The translations under genes were made by a program, and so were the position numbers. From Glandiceps talaboti (taxonomy: Eukaryota > Hemichordata > Enteropneusta > Spengelidae): a stretch of DNA of 64,000 nucleotides. The notes beneath the pieces are model-generated. The model searched no databases. It was not told where the DNA came from and saw nothing but the letters and a program-made list of their open reading frames with translations. Below are positions 48,869-62,144 of this stretch, in pieces. Every line of letters starts with the position of its first letter. Within the stretch, counting starts at the first letter, position 1. Location: positions 14,557,046 through 14,621,045 of the forward strand of contig NC_135571.1 of the NCBI RefSeq assembly GCF_964340395.1. The letters are read 5' to 3'.

Positions 48869-49195
48869 GTAACATAACATCCCCTTACGAGATATAAAGC
48901 ACGGTTAGGAACTAGCAGAATTGACGACAGGGTGCCAAAGGACAAATAGGGCCACGAAAACATTTTGTGGTGTGAAGACAGAGGGACACTTGAAAATTCT
49001 AATGGTTAGAAAGGGGCTAAAATATTTTGCACATGGTTTCACCAAATGAAACCCCTGGTCTTTTAGAATGTACATTTGCCAAATTAGTTGCGGACGGCAT
49101 GCATTTCTTATGAGGCAGGTGATTTATTTATTCATTTATCTATTTAATAACAAGATATCTCTGGAGAAAATTATTGTCTCAAACAAAATTGGACA
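48869..49195. other. Unique DNA, nothing recognised
   Basis: Intervenes between the ACAG tract and the TIR element; contains short ATTT runs. Confidence 0.5.
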
Positions 49196-49198
49196 TAA

Positions 49199-50344
49199 GG
49201 GACCAGTCAGTTTCTCCAGCGGGGGGGGGGGGTCGGTCGGTGGATTCTTCCATTGCGCCAACAAAAAGTCACTGACCCCCTATCTGTAAAACCGAAAACA
49301 TGCTGACCCCCCCCCCGTCACTTAATTCTAAAACATGGTGATCCCCCCCCCCATATCATATTCACATGATAGGTAATTTTGATCGTGACTCTGTGTGGAC
49401 TGCTTGACCATCTTGCAAATACTTTACAAGATCCCGGGAAAGGACTAGAGCTATCATATGATTATTGACTACACAGGGTAAATATATTCCTAAAAGAGTT
49501 AAATAGCATCTTGACAGTGAAAGGTACGGGAAGACTTGCGAAGAGAATATGTACCGGGGTACACCTCTCATGGGGTCTCCCCCTAGAAGTCCTGGATTTT
49601 TTTTACTCTGAAAAGTCAATTTTGAGACCATTCAGACACTTTCAGACCATACTTTCCAAGCTTTACAAGATAGTACAAACATGTAAAAACAACTACATAG
49701 GGTTGAAATATTTTTGAAATATAGTTTGATAGCATCTTGACAGTAAGAGTGGAAGAGCTTGACACTGGACTGTACACCTCATGTGGGGGGGGGGTCCTAG
49801 GGGGTCTCCCCCCAGATGTCCTGGAGGTTTTATTACTCTTAAAGCCAATTTTAGGCTATTCAGGCCCTTTCAAGCAATAACCTCCAAAGTTAAATGGCAC
49901 CATTATGATAAAGGTCAACACATCTAATGGTAGTATCATTGGTAGGGGAGATTTGGAATTTTAAGGCAATTTTAGACTATTTTGGCAAACATTTCACATC
50001 TTTAAAAGACAATATCATCTCATTAGCATAGGGTGAAAGTGTTTAAGAAAAGCTTAATACCATTGATTGTTGGTTGGTTGAATGCACGAGTGACCTCTGG
50101 GGGTAAGGGATTCCTTGGGGTTTTCCCCTGGCAGATCTGGAGGATTTTTTGTTTCTATTAATGCAATTTTTTGGTTATTCATAGCCTTTGAGATAATATT
50201 TCCAAGCTTCGAAAAGCTAACGTAAATGCAAGTTTTAAATGAGTTTCCAATGTCACATAAAAGTGGGCCTGTAACATTGTCATTGGTATAGGGGCATTAA
50301 TTACTTACATGACATGTTCTGTAACTAGTGTGGTAGCTAGGTAA

Positions 50345-50379
<35 letters not shown>

Positions 50380-50623
50380 TTATGTTTGAAGTCTTACGTG
50401 AAGTAATAATGAAAATTGATGTAAGAAACAGGGACAAGAACAAATATTTACATGTACCACATTTCAGACAAGGCTATATGCCATTGTAGAAAGGGATTTT
50501 TTCTTCCATCACAATCCAAAACACAATGAACACAATTTTCAAAACAGCATGACTGCCAATTTCAAAAATAGGGTGACCCCCTACCAATCCACCCCCCCCC
50601 CGCCGAAGAAACTGACCAGTCCC
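49199..50623 (-). mobile_element. Non-autonomous TIR element, copy B (Harbinger-like), inverted relative to copy A
   Basis: Begins GGGACCAGTCAGTTTCTCC and ends GAAACTGACCAGTCCC, flanked by TAA (49196-49198 and 50624-50626). Read on the minus strand it follows copy A almost block for block: G runs with GGTGGATTGG, ATGGAAGAAAAAATCC, TTGTTCTTGTCCCTGTTT, ACTTCACGTAAGA, (TATACA)n, AGAACATGTCATGTAA, AACTCATTTAAAACTTGCAT, and the GGGGAGACCCCC blocks, but without the LINE. At 1,425 bp it is close to the uninterrupted element size. No transposase ORF is visible. Confidence 0.85.
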
Positions 50624-50626
50624 TAA

Positions 50627-51250
50627 GGAGTAGTTGCTTACCTTGTACGTTTGCACACATTTGTTTGCATCTGATTCAGTCATTTACCTACCATATATTT
50701 ATATTCGAGGCAGTTGATAGCTAAGAGAATGTGAAATGTATGGGTCTACATATTTATTTATATATTCTATGGATTTCACAGACGTATATGGGGTATTTTA
50801 TCCCTATAAATGGCCTCCCACATGTCATTATTTTCAAAAAAGTGTCCAATGTGGGAGACACCCCCTCCCCACCAACCACCATAGTGATGTAAGTTGTTTG
50901 TTTTCAAATAAGGAGTGGGGGAAAAACGTGGTCGCTACCTCCACGTATAGGTTACAGTCAAATGTAAGATTTCTCATTGGAAAACCAACATCTATTTGTA
51001 AAGATACTGCTTATTGAATATCGACTTTGAAATAGATTGCCATTATTACTGTAATGTAGTGTTCCGTACAATTGTACATCTCCAGAATGCGAGAGGGTTC
51101 CACATAATTGTACAAATGACATTTCTGTGTAGCACTCGACAGGACGGTCGGGGGAACTACGAAAATTCCTGAGGTTCATTTCGAAGCAGGCAAGAAATGT
51201 TTTGTGTGCTGAGGGGGTGGGGCACTGCGAAAAACAAATTGGTTTATCGG
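50627..51250. other. Unique DNA, nothing recognised
   Basis: The 93-codon plus ORF at 50736 and the 143-codon minus ORF at 50958-51389 are unrecognised; the latter partly overlaps the 45-bp repeat. Confidence 0.45.
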
Positions 51251-51388
51251 ACATGTGTGGGCTATCATTGGATATGAATGTCGCATTAACCCTGAACATG
51301 AATAGGCTATCGTATGTTGTGTATGTCGTGCTAACCGTGAACATGAATATGCTATCATTATATATGTATGTCGTGTTAACCCTGGACA
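51251..51388. repeat. 45-bp tandem repeat, three copies
   Basis: Diverged units of the type GCTATCNTNNNATNTGTATG, TCGTNNTAACCNTGAACATG, AATAN at 45-bp spacing. Multiples of three leave both strands partly open. Confidence 0.85.
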
Positions 51389-51712
51389 TCTGAGCCTTAT
51401 TTTACTGAAAATAAGCAATTTCGTTCGAAGCTAATGCCTGCTAGAATGCGATTTAGATGATTTGATTGGATATGTGACCTCACAAGACGATAGTGTCGTA
51501 CTGACTAACTTACCATTTAACCTTTCACACTCTGACAACTGTTTTAAATTGCTAAATAGTGGAACTCTGTATAGTCTGACGAAATACATATTATCATCTT
51601 TACAGTTACAACGCTTAAGTCCAAGTTTTCGTTAAATTACGTCACTACGAGCCGTTTCATACTAAAGTTGATATTTACAGTGAACTTGATACTGACAACC
51701 TCGATTACTTAG

Positions 51713-53118
51713 TATGGTTATCAGTTACTTACCCTGTGTACTAAACTTAGTTACCAAATGGTTATCTTGTGTCCTACATGGTTATCGGTTGTGTACTAAT
51801 CATGGTTATCAGTTGGTTACCTCGTGTACTAAGTATGGTTATCAGTTGGTTACTTCGTGTACTAAGTATGGTTATCAGTTGGTTACTTCGTGTACTAAGT
51901 ATGGTTATCAGTTGGTTACCTCGTGTACTAAGCATGGTTATCAGTTGGTTACTTCGTGTACTAAGTATGGTTATCAGTTGGTTACCTCGTGTACTAAGCA
52001 TGGTTATCAGATGGTTATCTCGAGTACTAAGCATGGTTATCAGTTGGTTACTTCGTGTACTAAGTATGGTTATCAGTTGGTTACCTCGTGTACTAAATAT
52101 GGTTATTAGATGGTTACCTCGTGTACTAAGTATGGTTATCAGTTGGTTACCTCGTGTACTAAATATGGTTATTAGATGGTTACCTCGTGTACTAAGCATG
52201 GTTATTAGATGGTTACTTCGTGTACTAAGCATGGTTATCAGTTGGTTACCTCGTGTACTAAGCATGGTTATCAGATGGTTACCTCGTGTACTAAGCATGG
52301 TTATCAGATGGTTACCTCGTGTACTAAGCATGGTTATCAGTTGGTTACCTCGTGTACTAAGCATGGTTATCAGATGGTTACCTCGTGTACTAAGTATGGT
52401 TATCAGTTGGTTACTTCGTGTACTAAGCATGGTTATCAGTTGGTTACCTCGTGTACTAAGCATGGTTATCAGTTGGTTACTTCGTGTACTAAGTATGGTT
52501 ATCAGTTGGTTACCTCGTGTACTAAGCATGGTTATCAGTTGGTTACCTCGTGTACTAAGCATGGTTATCAGTTGGTTACCTCGTGTACTAAGCATGGTTA
52601 TCAGTTGGTTACTTCGTGTACTAAGCATGGTTATCAGTTGGTTACTTCGTGTACTAAGCATGGTTATCAGTTGGTTACCTCGTGTACTAAGCATGGTTAT
52701 CAGTTGGTTACCTCGTGTACTAAGCATGGTTATCAGTTGGTTACCTCGTGTACTAAGCATGGTTATCAGTTGGTTACCTCGTGTACTAAGCATGGTTATC
52801 AGTTGGTTACCTCGTGTACTAAGCATGGTTATCAGTTGGTTACCTCGTGTACTAAGCATGGTTATCAGTTGGTTACCTCGTGTACTAAGCATGGTTATCA
52901 GTTGGTTACCTCGTGTACTAAGCATGGTTATCAGTTGGTTACCTCGTGTACTAAGCATGGTTATCAGTTGGTTACCTCGTGTACTAAGTATGGTTATCAG
53001 TTGGTTACCTCGTGTACTAAGCATGGTTATCAGTTGATTACTTCGTGTACTAAGTATGGTTATCAGTTGGTTACCTCGTGTACTAAGCATGGTTATCTGA
53101 TGGTTATCTCGTGTACTA
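51713..53118. repeat. 33-bp minisatellite, subfamily 1, about 42 copies
   Basis: The unit is TGGTTATCAGTTGGTTACCT plus CGTGTACTAAGCA. It lacks stops in two plus frames and one minus frame, giving ORFs of 422, 314 and 463 codons (for example VLSMVISWLPR, STRGNQLITML). Uniformity rises from 52500 onward, where long runs of identical units occur; the left part carries TATGG/CATGG and CAGATGG/TAGATGG variants. Confidence 0.97.
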
Positions 53119-53821
53119 AGCATGGTTGTCAAGTAACTGCCTCGTATACTTAGCATGGTTGTCAATTAACTACCTCGTATACTTAGCATAGTTGTCAATT
53201 AACTACCTCGTATACTTAGCATAGTTGTCAATTAACTACCTCGTATACTTAGCATGGTTGTCAATCAACTACCTCGTATACTTAGCATGGTTGTCAATCA
53301 ACTACCTCGTATACTTAGCATGGTTGTCAATCAACTACCTCGTATACTTAGCATGGTTGTCAATCAACTACCCCGTATACTTAGCATAGTTGTCAATTAA
53401 CTACCTCGTATACTTAGCATGGTTGTCAATCAACTACCTCGTATACTTAGCATGGTTGTCAATCAACTACCTTGTATACTTAGCATGGTTGTCAATCAAC
53501 TACCTCGTATACTTAGCATAGTTGTCAATTAACTACCTCGTATACTTAGCATGGTTGTCAATCAACTACCTCATACACTTAGCATGGTTGTCAATTAACT
53601 ACCTCGTATACTTAGCATGGTTGTCAATTAACTACCTCGTATACTTAGCATGGTTGTCAATTAACTACCTCGTATACTTAGCATAGTTGTCAATTAACTA
53701 CCTCGTATACTTAGCATGGTTGTCAATTAACTACCTCGTATACTTAGCATAGTTGTCAATTAACTACCTCGTATACTTAGCATGGTTGTCAATTAACTAC
53801 CTCGTATACTTAGCATGGTTA
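53119..53821. repeat. 33-bp minisatellite, subfamily 2, about 21 copies
   Basis: The unit is TGGTTGTCAATTAACTACCT plus CGTATACTTAGCA, the same length and phase as subfamily 1 but with about eight fixed differences. These include TTAG, which closes the frames. The switch occurs within about two units near 53120-53160. Confidence 0.96.
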
Positions 53822-54465
53822 TAAAGCTTCGTTTAATGGAGAGGAAATTCAAAGTTCAATTTAAATGATAGATTGTTGTTTCTTGAGTAATCATGTGTGA
53901 TGATACTAAGTCACAAAGGACATCCATCGTAAAGTGTATCAAACCAACATAAAATTAATGGCTGAGTCAACATATATCCGTTTTATCACCATGGTGATAA
54001 ACCCCCCCCCCCCCCGATGTATTAAAACTTATATTATCTGTATTAATAAATGACATAACATAGGATGATCCATATAGTTGGACAATATGTACAAGTCATG
54101 TACACTAAGTTAACAACATAACATAAAACATTATATAAACCTTATGACGTTCACAATATCTACTCTAGTATGTATATGATATCATTAGAAATAGTCAAAC
54201 ATTACGAACAATGTTAACATTATTATTACAATAATTACAGCAGCACGATATTCACTCATGTTACATATGGCGAAACGAAAAGCTATACCTGTTCAACACG
54301 ACGATAATAGTCCGAATTTTGCATGGTATGTTATCGACAACACCGACAACATTGCAATGCAGTCCTCCAAAGTTAATTGGCCAAAGTCAATTTGGGTCAA
54401 TCTCTATGAAATATGCACGCGTCAACACATCTCCTTGATTAAGAGTAGTAGTAGGTACGCATCCG
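53822..54465. other. Unique DNA with a C run at 54002-54016
   Basis: AT-rich with a poly-C tract. The 75-codon plus ORF at 54258-54485 overlaps the opposite-strand LINE end and has no recognised domain. Confidence 0.5.
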
Positions 54466-54765
54466 TTATGTCTGACAGCTCGTGATCCTGTGGATGGCGT
54501 GCCACCTATTCCGGTCAGCAGCTGTATTGTACAGGAATGAAAGTGGTTGTCCCACCAGGTTCATGACCCTGTCTATCCATCTGCTCCTCGGGCGTCCTGG
54601 TCTGCTGGAGCCTTCGATTTTACCCTGAAGGTTAATTCTCAGTATGTATGTATGTTAATTCTCTGGGCAGTTGCCTTGTCGTCTGGCAATGTGGCCAAAA
54701 AAGCTGAGGGTTAGTTGATTTACCGGATCCAAGAGTCGTTGCTTCTGGCCAATATCTTGAAGGAA
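54466..54765 (-). pseudogene. RTE-like LINE, C-terminal end
   Basis: The minus strand reads QRLLDPVNQLTLSFFGHIAR, then after a frame disruption INLQGKIEGSSRPGRPRSRW, IDRVMNLVG and AADRNRWHAI, ending at TAA 54466-54468. FGH(I/V)xR followed by GRPRxRWxD and a DRxRW box is the usual C-terminus of RTE-like LINEs. The disruption lies in a duplicated GAGAATTAAC with CATACATA between (about 54634-54666). Only the tail remains. Confidence 0.82.
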
Positions 54766-54767
54766 AT

Positions 54768-55716
54768 TGGCCAGAAGGATTAAAGAAGAGGATAAATACA
54801 AAAATATAGGCTAAAGATCTTACAGAAAGCAGAAACTACCTAACTAAGGAAGCTTACTGTCTGAGTAAAAATCTGGAGTCCAGTGGAATACAATCATGGG
54901 CCACAGGAATGAAGCAAACATTAAAACTTTTGAGTATGGATAAGGTCTGGATAGCTGAACCAAACCACTCCAACATTGAAAACCTAATTGCTAGATTTAA
55001 AGAAAAGTTGAAGTTGTTTCTCCACAAAAATATAATGGACACAGTGAAGGACAACAAGGACAAACAACATAAAAATAAATTACGTACATATAGACAAATT
55101 AAAACGGATATGAACTTTGAAAACTATTTTATAGAAGACATTAAAAACCCACAATACAGATCAGCAATGACAAAACTTAGAATTAGTGCACATATTTTAC
55201 ATATAGAAACTGGAAGATACACAAACACCACCTTATCAAGCAGGACATGTCCTGTATGTAAACAAGGTGAAATAGAAGACGAGGAGCATTTCTTATTACG
55301 CTGTACAGGATATCAAAATGAAAGGAAAGAACTCTTTAACAAATTAAATATATATTCTAGTACAAGCACGGATAATGAGAATCTCTTAAAGATTCTTAAA
55401 GTAAAAGACAAAAATACATTAGTTGAAATAAACAAATTTATTCAACATGGATTCAAAATTCGAGAATATCATTTGAACAAAAATATACCAGCTGCCTCGT
55501 GATATACATTCGACAATTACATTTACTACTTTTCAGGTCCTCTGACTACATCTGGCCTCAGAGGCTCATCACTATCTGTATAACCAATATGCTGTGTTGA
55601 TTTTCACATTGTGAAATTACTCTTTTTTGTGTGTGGTTAATAAAAGTATTTTTCTTTATACTTTATTGTGTTGTACTGATATCTGGCAATATTGATAAGG
55701 TTTCAATAAAGTTTAC

Positions 55717-55718
<2 letters not shown>
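54768..55718 (+). pseudogene. LINE C-terminal domain with CCHC-like knuckle and 3' UTR
   Basis: The frame starts near 54768 (NWPEGLKKRINTKI), is hit by a TAG just before AKDLTESRNYL, and then stays open to the stop at 55500-55502. The C-terminal part carries KLRTYRQIKTDMNFENYF, a YRSAMTKLRISAHILHIETG block and CPVCKQGEIEDEEHFLLRC, the metal-binding motif found at the end of many invertebrate non-LTR retrotransposons. About 215 bp of AT-rich 3' UTR with TTTCAATAAAG then runs into a (TTA)n tail. The N-terminal endonuclease and reverse transcriptase are absent, so this is a 5'-truncated copy. Clade uncertain. Confidence 0.85.

Positions 55719-55790
<72 letters not shown>
55719..55790. repeat. 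(TTA)n tail of the LINE
   Basis: About 24 ATT units directly after TTTCAATAAAGTTTAC, in the position of a LINE 3' microsatellite tail. Confidence 0.95.
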
Positions 55791-55791
<1 letters not shown>

Positions 55792-56638
55792 ATCTATGAA
55801 ATATCAGTAGACGAGGAAGTGTCAATAACATTCGATTCACCTGGCAAATTATATACAACATTTGAATAGCAGCTGCTGCAGCAATATGAATCCGAGTTTA
55901 AGGCGAAATATTCACAGGGAAGAGTGATTCGAGTGTCACTGTCAGGGAAAGTAAATCATGGTGTATCGTCCATTTACCTCAATAATCACAAGATTGACGA
56001 TAATCTGAGATCATTTGTCGCGAGAGGTCGTTTACCGCTCCTACAGTGCAAAAGTCTTATGACCCTATACTATCCAGAATCTTACACTAAATCATGTAAA
56101 ATATGCAATCATCCCACCGAAACAGTATCTCACATCTGCATTATGAATGGATGTACGAAGTTTCAGAAACTATACCAACAAAGACACAATAGAATAGTTT
56201 ATTTAATCTTCGATAAAATCTCGAATAGATATCCTCGCAAGGAGACATTTAAGTATATTTTAAAACCTGAAATGCGTGATGCCGATATGAGAACTTTCAA
56301 ACATCAGCATAAACGACCAGACAAACATGCACTATTAGTTGGAAGTGTCCATACCCTTAGATGCACACATTCCATGGTGTTTTCAGAAGAAGTTCGACAA
56401 ATATTTTCCACTCTCACTAGAAATAAACATCACAGGCTTTCGTTCAGAAATAATAGTTATTGTCATATGAAGTCTCGGAAATGTACATCATAAAGTCACA
56501 AATGGTTTGATCAAAGCTGGTCTAAATAGAAGTAATTCCAAATGCATTTCCAAATATTGTAGTGTAAGCTCGATACTAGGATTTTACAAGATTTGGAGAA
56601 TGAGATGTAGGTACCATAACAAATTAGATATTACGTGA
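55791..56638 (+). pseudogene. R2-like LINE relic: zinc knuckle and restriction-like endonuclease
   Basis: The frame begins right after the (TTA)n tail (IYEISVDEEVSITFDSPG), has a TAG before QLLQQYESEFKAKYSQG, and continues with LRSFVARGRLPLLQCKSLM and the CCHC-type block CKICNHPTETVSHI...NGCTKF...RHNRIV. That order (CxxC, H, C, then RHxxIV) is typical of R2-group and related LINEs. RPDK at 56314-56325 begins the PD-(D/E)xK nuclease. A +1 shift at about 56339 restores LEVSIPLDAHI, KKFDKYFPLSLEI and GFRSEIIVIV. A TGA at 56468-56470 (in place of a Gly codon) precedes SLGNVHHKVTNGLIKAGL and SVSSIL, with the final stop at 56636-56638. At least three lesions make it inactive. Confidence 0.78.
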
Positions 56639-56639
56639 A

Positions 56640-57288
56640 CGTTTGTCACAGGTGACCAAGAGAAACGTGTTCACTAGTCACTATAAGATTTCCTGCAAGG
56701 TATTGTTTGTGTATTCTTTTGAAGAATTATGTAAATACTTTACCTGTACATAAGATCTTCAACAAAGGAAATCTGAAGTTAAGATACAGTTGCATGCCTA
56801 ACATGGCGAGTATTGTGAAAACACACAAGTCAGTCAGTGCAGACCTTGCACAAAAACCCAATAAATCATGCAGCTGTAGAGATCGCAAATAGTGTCCACT
56901 CAACGGCTACTGCCTATCAACCAACGTAATATACAGGGCACAAGTCAGACCAGATAACAACAACACAAAACTATACTTTGGGTTAACAGAGAACACATTT
57001 AAACAATGATTCTCAAACCACAAACACACATTTACTTATAAGAAGCGACAGTATAGCACAGAGCTATCCAGACAAGTTTGGAATTTGAAGGAAAGAAACC
57101 AGCCATATAATATCAAGTGAGATATCATCACCCAAGCAGCTGCTTATACAAGTGAGACAAGACGTTGTAACCTATGTTCAACTGAGAAACCTTGTATAAT
57201 CAATGCTGAAAAGAGTATGCTACTGAACAAAAAATCCGAGCTGGTCTCGAATTGTTGCCATGAAGGCAAATACTCGCGCCAACTATAG
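56640..57288 (+). pseudogene. GIY-YIG endonuclease end of a Penelope-type element
   Basis: One plus-strand frame carries VHKIFNKGNLKLRYSCMPNM, CSCRDRK, CPLNGYCLSTNVIYRAQV, KLYFGLTENTFK, FSNHKHTF, STELSRQVWNLKERN, RCNLCSTEKPCII and NKKSELVSNCCHEGKY, ending at TAG 57286-57288. The spacing VIY...YFG followed by F(K/R)xxxxNH is the GIY-YIG nuclease pattern, and the Cys-rich linker before it is typical of Penelope-type elements in invertebrates. In-frame stops at 56890-56892, 57007-57009 and 57118-57120 kill it. It differs from the 11.1-kb relic in linker and C-terminus, so it is a second lineage. The reverse transcriptase is missing. Confidence 0.8.
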
Positions 57289-57393
57289 AAATAAACCCCC
57301 GTAAGGAATAGTTTAGTTCGACCATCTTGTCAATATACACATACAAACATTAACTGTATAATTATGTATCGACCTTGACAATCCCAATTTAGT

Positions 57394-57440
57394 CGTCTGA
57401 AGATCGCTGCAAAGCATGAAACTCTTATTACATCCTTATT
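57394..57440 (+). ncRNA. Hammerhead-ribozyme-like motif downstream of the GIY-YIG relic
   Basis: CGTCTGAAGA (CUGANGA box at 57397-57403), a short stem-loop GCTGCAAAGC and GAAAC (57418-57422) occur in hammerhead order, then TCTTATTACATCCTTATTC. Stem II is weak (three clear pairs with a GCAA-type loop). The motif lies about 105 bp after the stop of a Penelope-type coding end, where known hammerheads of these elements lie. It is probably decayed. Confidence 0.45.
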
Positions 57441-57459
57441 CTTTTGAATTAAGTCCATA

Positions 57460-58379
<920 letters not shown>

Positions 58380-59020
58380 AAAATGTGGAGGTTGGCGGAT
58401 ACTGGAAGCAGTGAACTGTGACAGTGGATATTTAGGGCTAGGAGGGGGGGGTCACATGGCACAAAGTGGCGGATAGGGTTGGGGTTAGATTTGGAAAATG
58501 GCTGACAAGATTGGGGTTAGGGAATGGCTTTGGGATAGGGTAAAGAAAAGGGACAGGCGAAGCTAAGTTGGGAGTGGACAAGGTGTCAACTTGAGGGAAC
58601 ACTGGCGGGAATGTTGATGCGAAATAGGGCGAAGTGAAAGGGGTCAAAGAGCACATCGCATGGGTTGACAATAAATGTGAAAAGGTGGGAGACAGAGGGT
58701 CGGGTTTTTTTCCACAGAAAGTGCAAGGGGGAAGTGAAAATGACCAGACATGGAGTCCAGTGGTAATTGTCAGTTAGAAATGATAGTGGATGATAATAAT
58801 TAAAGGCTAGTGTGGCAGAAGTCACATTATACAAAAGGGCTGACTGGATATAGTCACACAAACGTGGCAGATGAAGTGAGGGTTATGGTAAACAATGGAT
58901 AAAATCCTAGAGAGAAAGTAAAAATGGCAAAATATGGAATCAAGTGACAGTTGTCAAAGACAAGTAATTGTGGTTGATCAGGGCTATGAGAGGCAGTCAC
59001 ATCACAGGGCACTCAGGCTC
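58380..59020. repeat. Degenerate G-rich repeat, three or more ~170-190-bp units
   Basis: Segments of the type GTCACAT(TATAC/GGCAC/CACAG), preceded by GTGACAGTNGT-like words and GGANTCNAGTG, recur near 58400-58460, 58750-58850 and 58940-59010. GGGTTGGGGTTAG-type words occur between 58478 and 58530. The period is loose, so this is an old, decayed array. Confidence 0.5.
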
Positions 59021-60019
59021 ACTTAATTTTGTTAACGAAAACAAATAACCATCCGCCCTGGTTGCAGTATATGCCCCCTGCTGGTGACTGACAACACTTG
59101 GGTACCACGCCTTCCATGATGTGAGGCCACTCAGACAGGCGATTGGCTTCACAACATGACTGTTCGCTATGACGCCTGCACATGGAGCTTGCCCCCCTTC
59201 TTTAATGACACATCTTGTCTCTCAATCATCATTTATTGGCATTAATATATGTTTTCTTACATTTCCATATTACTCCCAAAGGGTCGAGACTGATCCCTAC
59301 CAAATGCGAGTAGTATATTTTATGTCCTAAAAAATGCCATAATTTGACTTCTGATCACTTAAAAATCCACCTCGCTAGGACAAACATGCTTAGAACTCAC
59401 ATATTTACCAGGCGCAATTGACTTCAAAACCAAAAGAAAGGCGACGATTTATTTCTGAGCTGTACCTTGTCGTTTTGAACAATCTCGTTAGGCAGATCTA
59501 TTTGAATAACTAATTTAAATCAACTGATATCCACAAGACCACCCCAGGTCATGCTCCTCGAGGCCCATTCCAAGCACAAACAATGGTGGCACATTTGCAA
59601 CAGGATTTTCTTCTCGCCTGTCTGTAAAGAACATGGTCATATGAATTCCCTTGCTTTTTATACAATGTCTATGACATAAAGTGTGTCTAAATCCCAACAC
59701 AACCTTTATATTCTCAACTGATAATTGGAACTTTTTATAGTTGTCTCTTTGTCGTACGAGGCTGGGAATACCGTTACAAATCAACATAGAAACCCAGAGG
59801 TACACACAGACTGCTGAATAGAAATATAGATTTTTATGTAGACAGTGAATGATAGTGTTGGGCAATTTTCTTCGTAGGCTTTGTCTATTTTCCATATTTT
59901 GAATTGACCACATACATTTTTGTATAAATGATAGATTATTACACTTGATAAATATGTGAGAGTGTATTTAATCACTTATTAAAACTAAAAGCGAAATCGA
60001 TAATATTTTCAGGACAGAT
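59021..60019. other. Unique DNA, nothing recognised
   Basis: The 132-codon minus ORF at 59515-59913 has mixed composition but no recognised domain or exon signals. Confidence 0.5.
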
Positions 60020-60248
60020 GCACTTTGGTGTCGCAAATGTAAGTACCAAGTTATTATGAATTGGAAGCGTGCATTCGTAAGATTTTGCCTAATTACCGAA
60101 AACCATTAATTACGTAAATTGTTCATTAATATTCATGGGACGTTTACCAAAACCGAATCAGTACGTGCCATTACCATAAGGAACACGTGTGCCGAATTTC
60201 GTTTAAATTGAGCCAGCCGTTTTGGACAAAACGATGACACAAACAGTC

Positions 60249-60297
<49 letters not shown>

Positions 60298-60380
60298 CAC
60301 ACACACACACACACACACAGACTTTTATCCCCCTAAAGTATCTCCTTCCTTACCGAAGGAAAAAACACAATAAGATGTTG
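60020..60380 (+). repeat. Dispersed AT-rich repeat, single unit, hairpin end and (ACAG)n(AC)n tail
   Basis: GCATTCGTAAGATTTTGCCT, AATTACCGAAAACCATTAAT and AATATTCATGGGACGTTTAC are followed by GTTTAAATTGAGCCAGCCGT, an ACAG/AC tract (60243-60320), and TCCTTCCTTACCGAAGGA. This is the same set of elements as at 46.6-47.35 kb. Confidence 0.72.
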
Positions 60381-61614
<1,234 letters not shown>

Positions 61615-61704
61615 TTAAGGCATACACAAACACTTTCTCATGATAGTCACTCGCCTCAGAGAGGTAGATAGTCACATACGACGACAGTGGTTTCATCACT
61701 AACT

Positions 61705-61716
61705 CTGTCGTCGTCG

Positions 61717-61756
<40 letters not shown>

Positions 61757-61785
61757 TACTATTATCATTATTATTATTATTAAGA
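61705..61785. repeat. (TCG)n/(TCA)n/(TTA)n trinucleotide tract
   Basis: GTCGTCGTC, then about 13 TCA units, then ATTATTATT. Confidence 0.96.
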
Positions 61786-62016
61786 TATAGTTTGTGCTTG
61801 TGGAACAGATGGCATTTCATAAAAGCCAAATGATTGATAGTGTCCAATTAGCCTAGCTTAGCAGAATTTTGCTTTCTTACGAGAACGGGCTCAGACAAAA
61901 ACGTTTTCAATTACCAATATATACAATCATAAAGGCGGATGCAAACGAATTTGAATCCCAGAGAAAAATTAAAATTACATGTACCCCCTTCTTCTAATGT
62001 AGAAGGCTAGGTAACT

Positions 62017-62130
62017 ATGGCTACATAATACACCCTAATTGTTGAACGTAGTAAATATGGCTACGTATCACGCCCAACTTGTTGAACATAGTAAAAATGG
62101 CTACGTATTACGCCCTAATCATTAACTTTC
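62017..62130. repeat. 40-bp tandem repeat, three copies
   Basis: ATGGCTACGTATCACGCCCA, ACTTGTTGAACATAGTAAA-type units start at 62017, 62057 and 62097. Confidence 0.92.
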
Positions 62131-62144
62131 TATCGATAAATAAC

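Noticed and set aside
51769-53165. Overlapping ORFs of 422, 314 and 463 codons on both strands
   Set aside because: They follow from a 33-bp stop-free unit; openness on both strands at once, with no flanking exon signals, indicates artefact.
59515-59913. 132-codon minus-strand ORF of mixed composition
   Set aside because: No recognised motif, no splice signals and no supporting neighbour; left as unassigned DNA.
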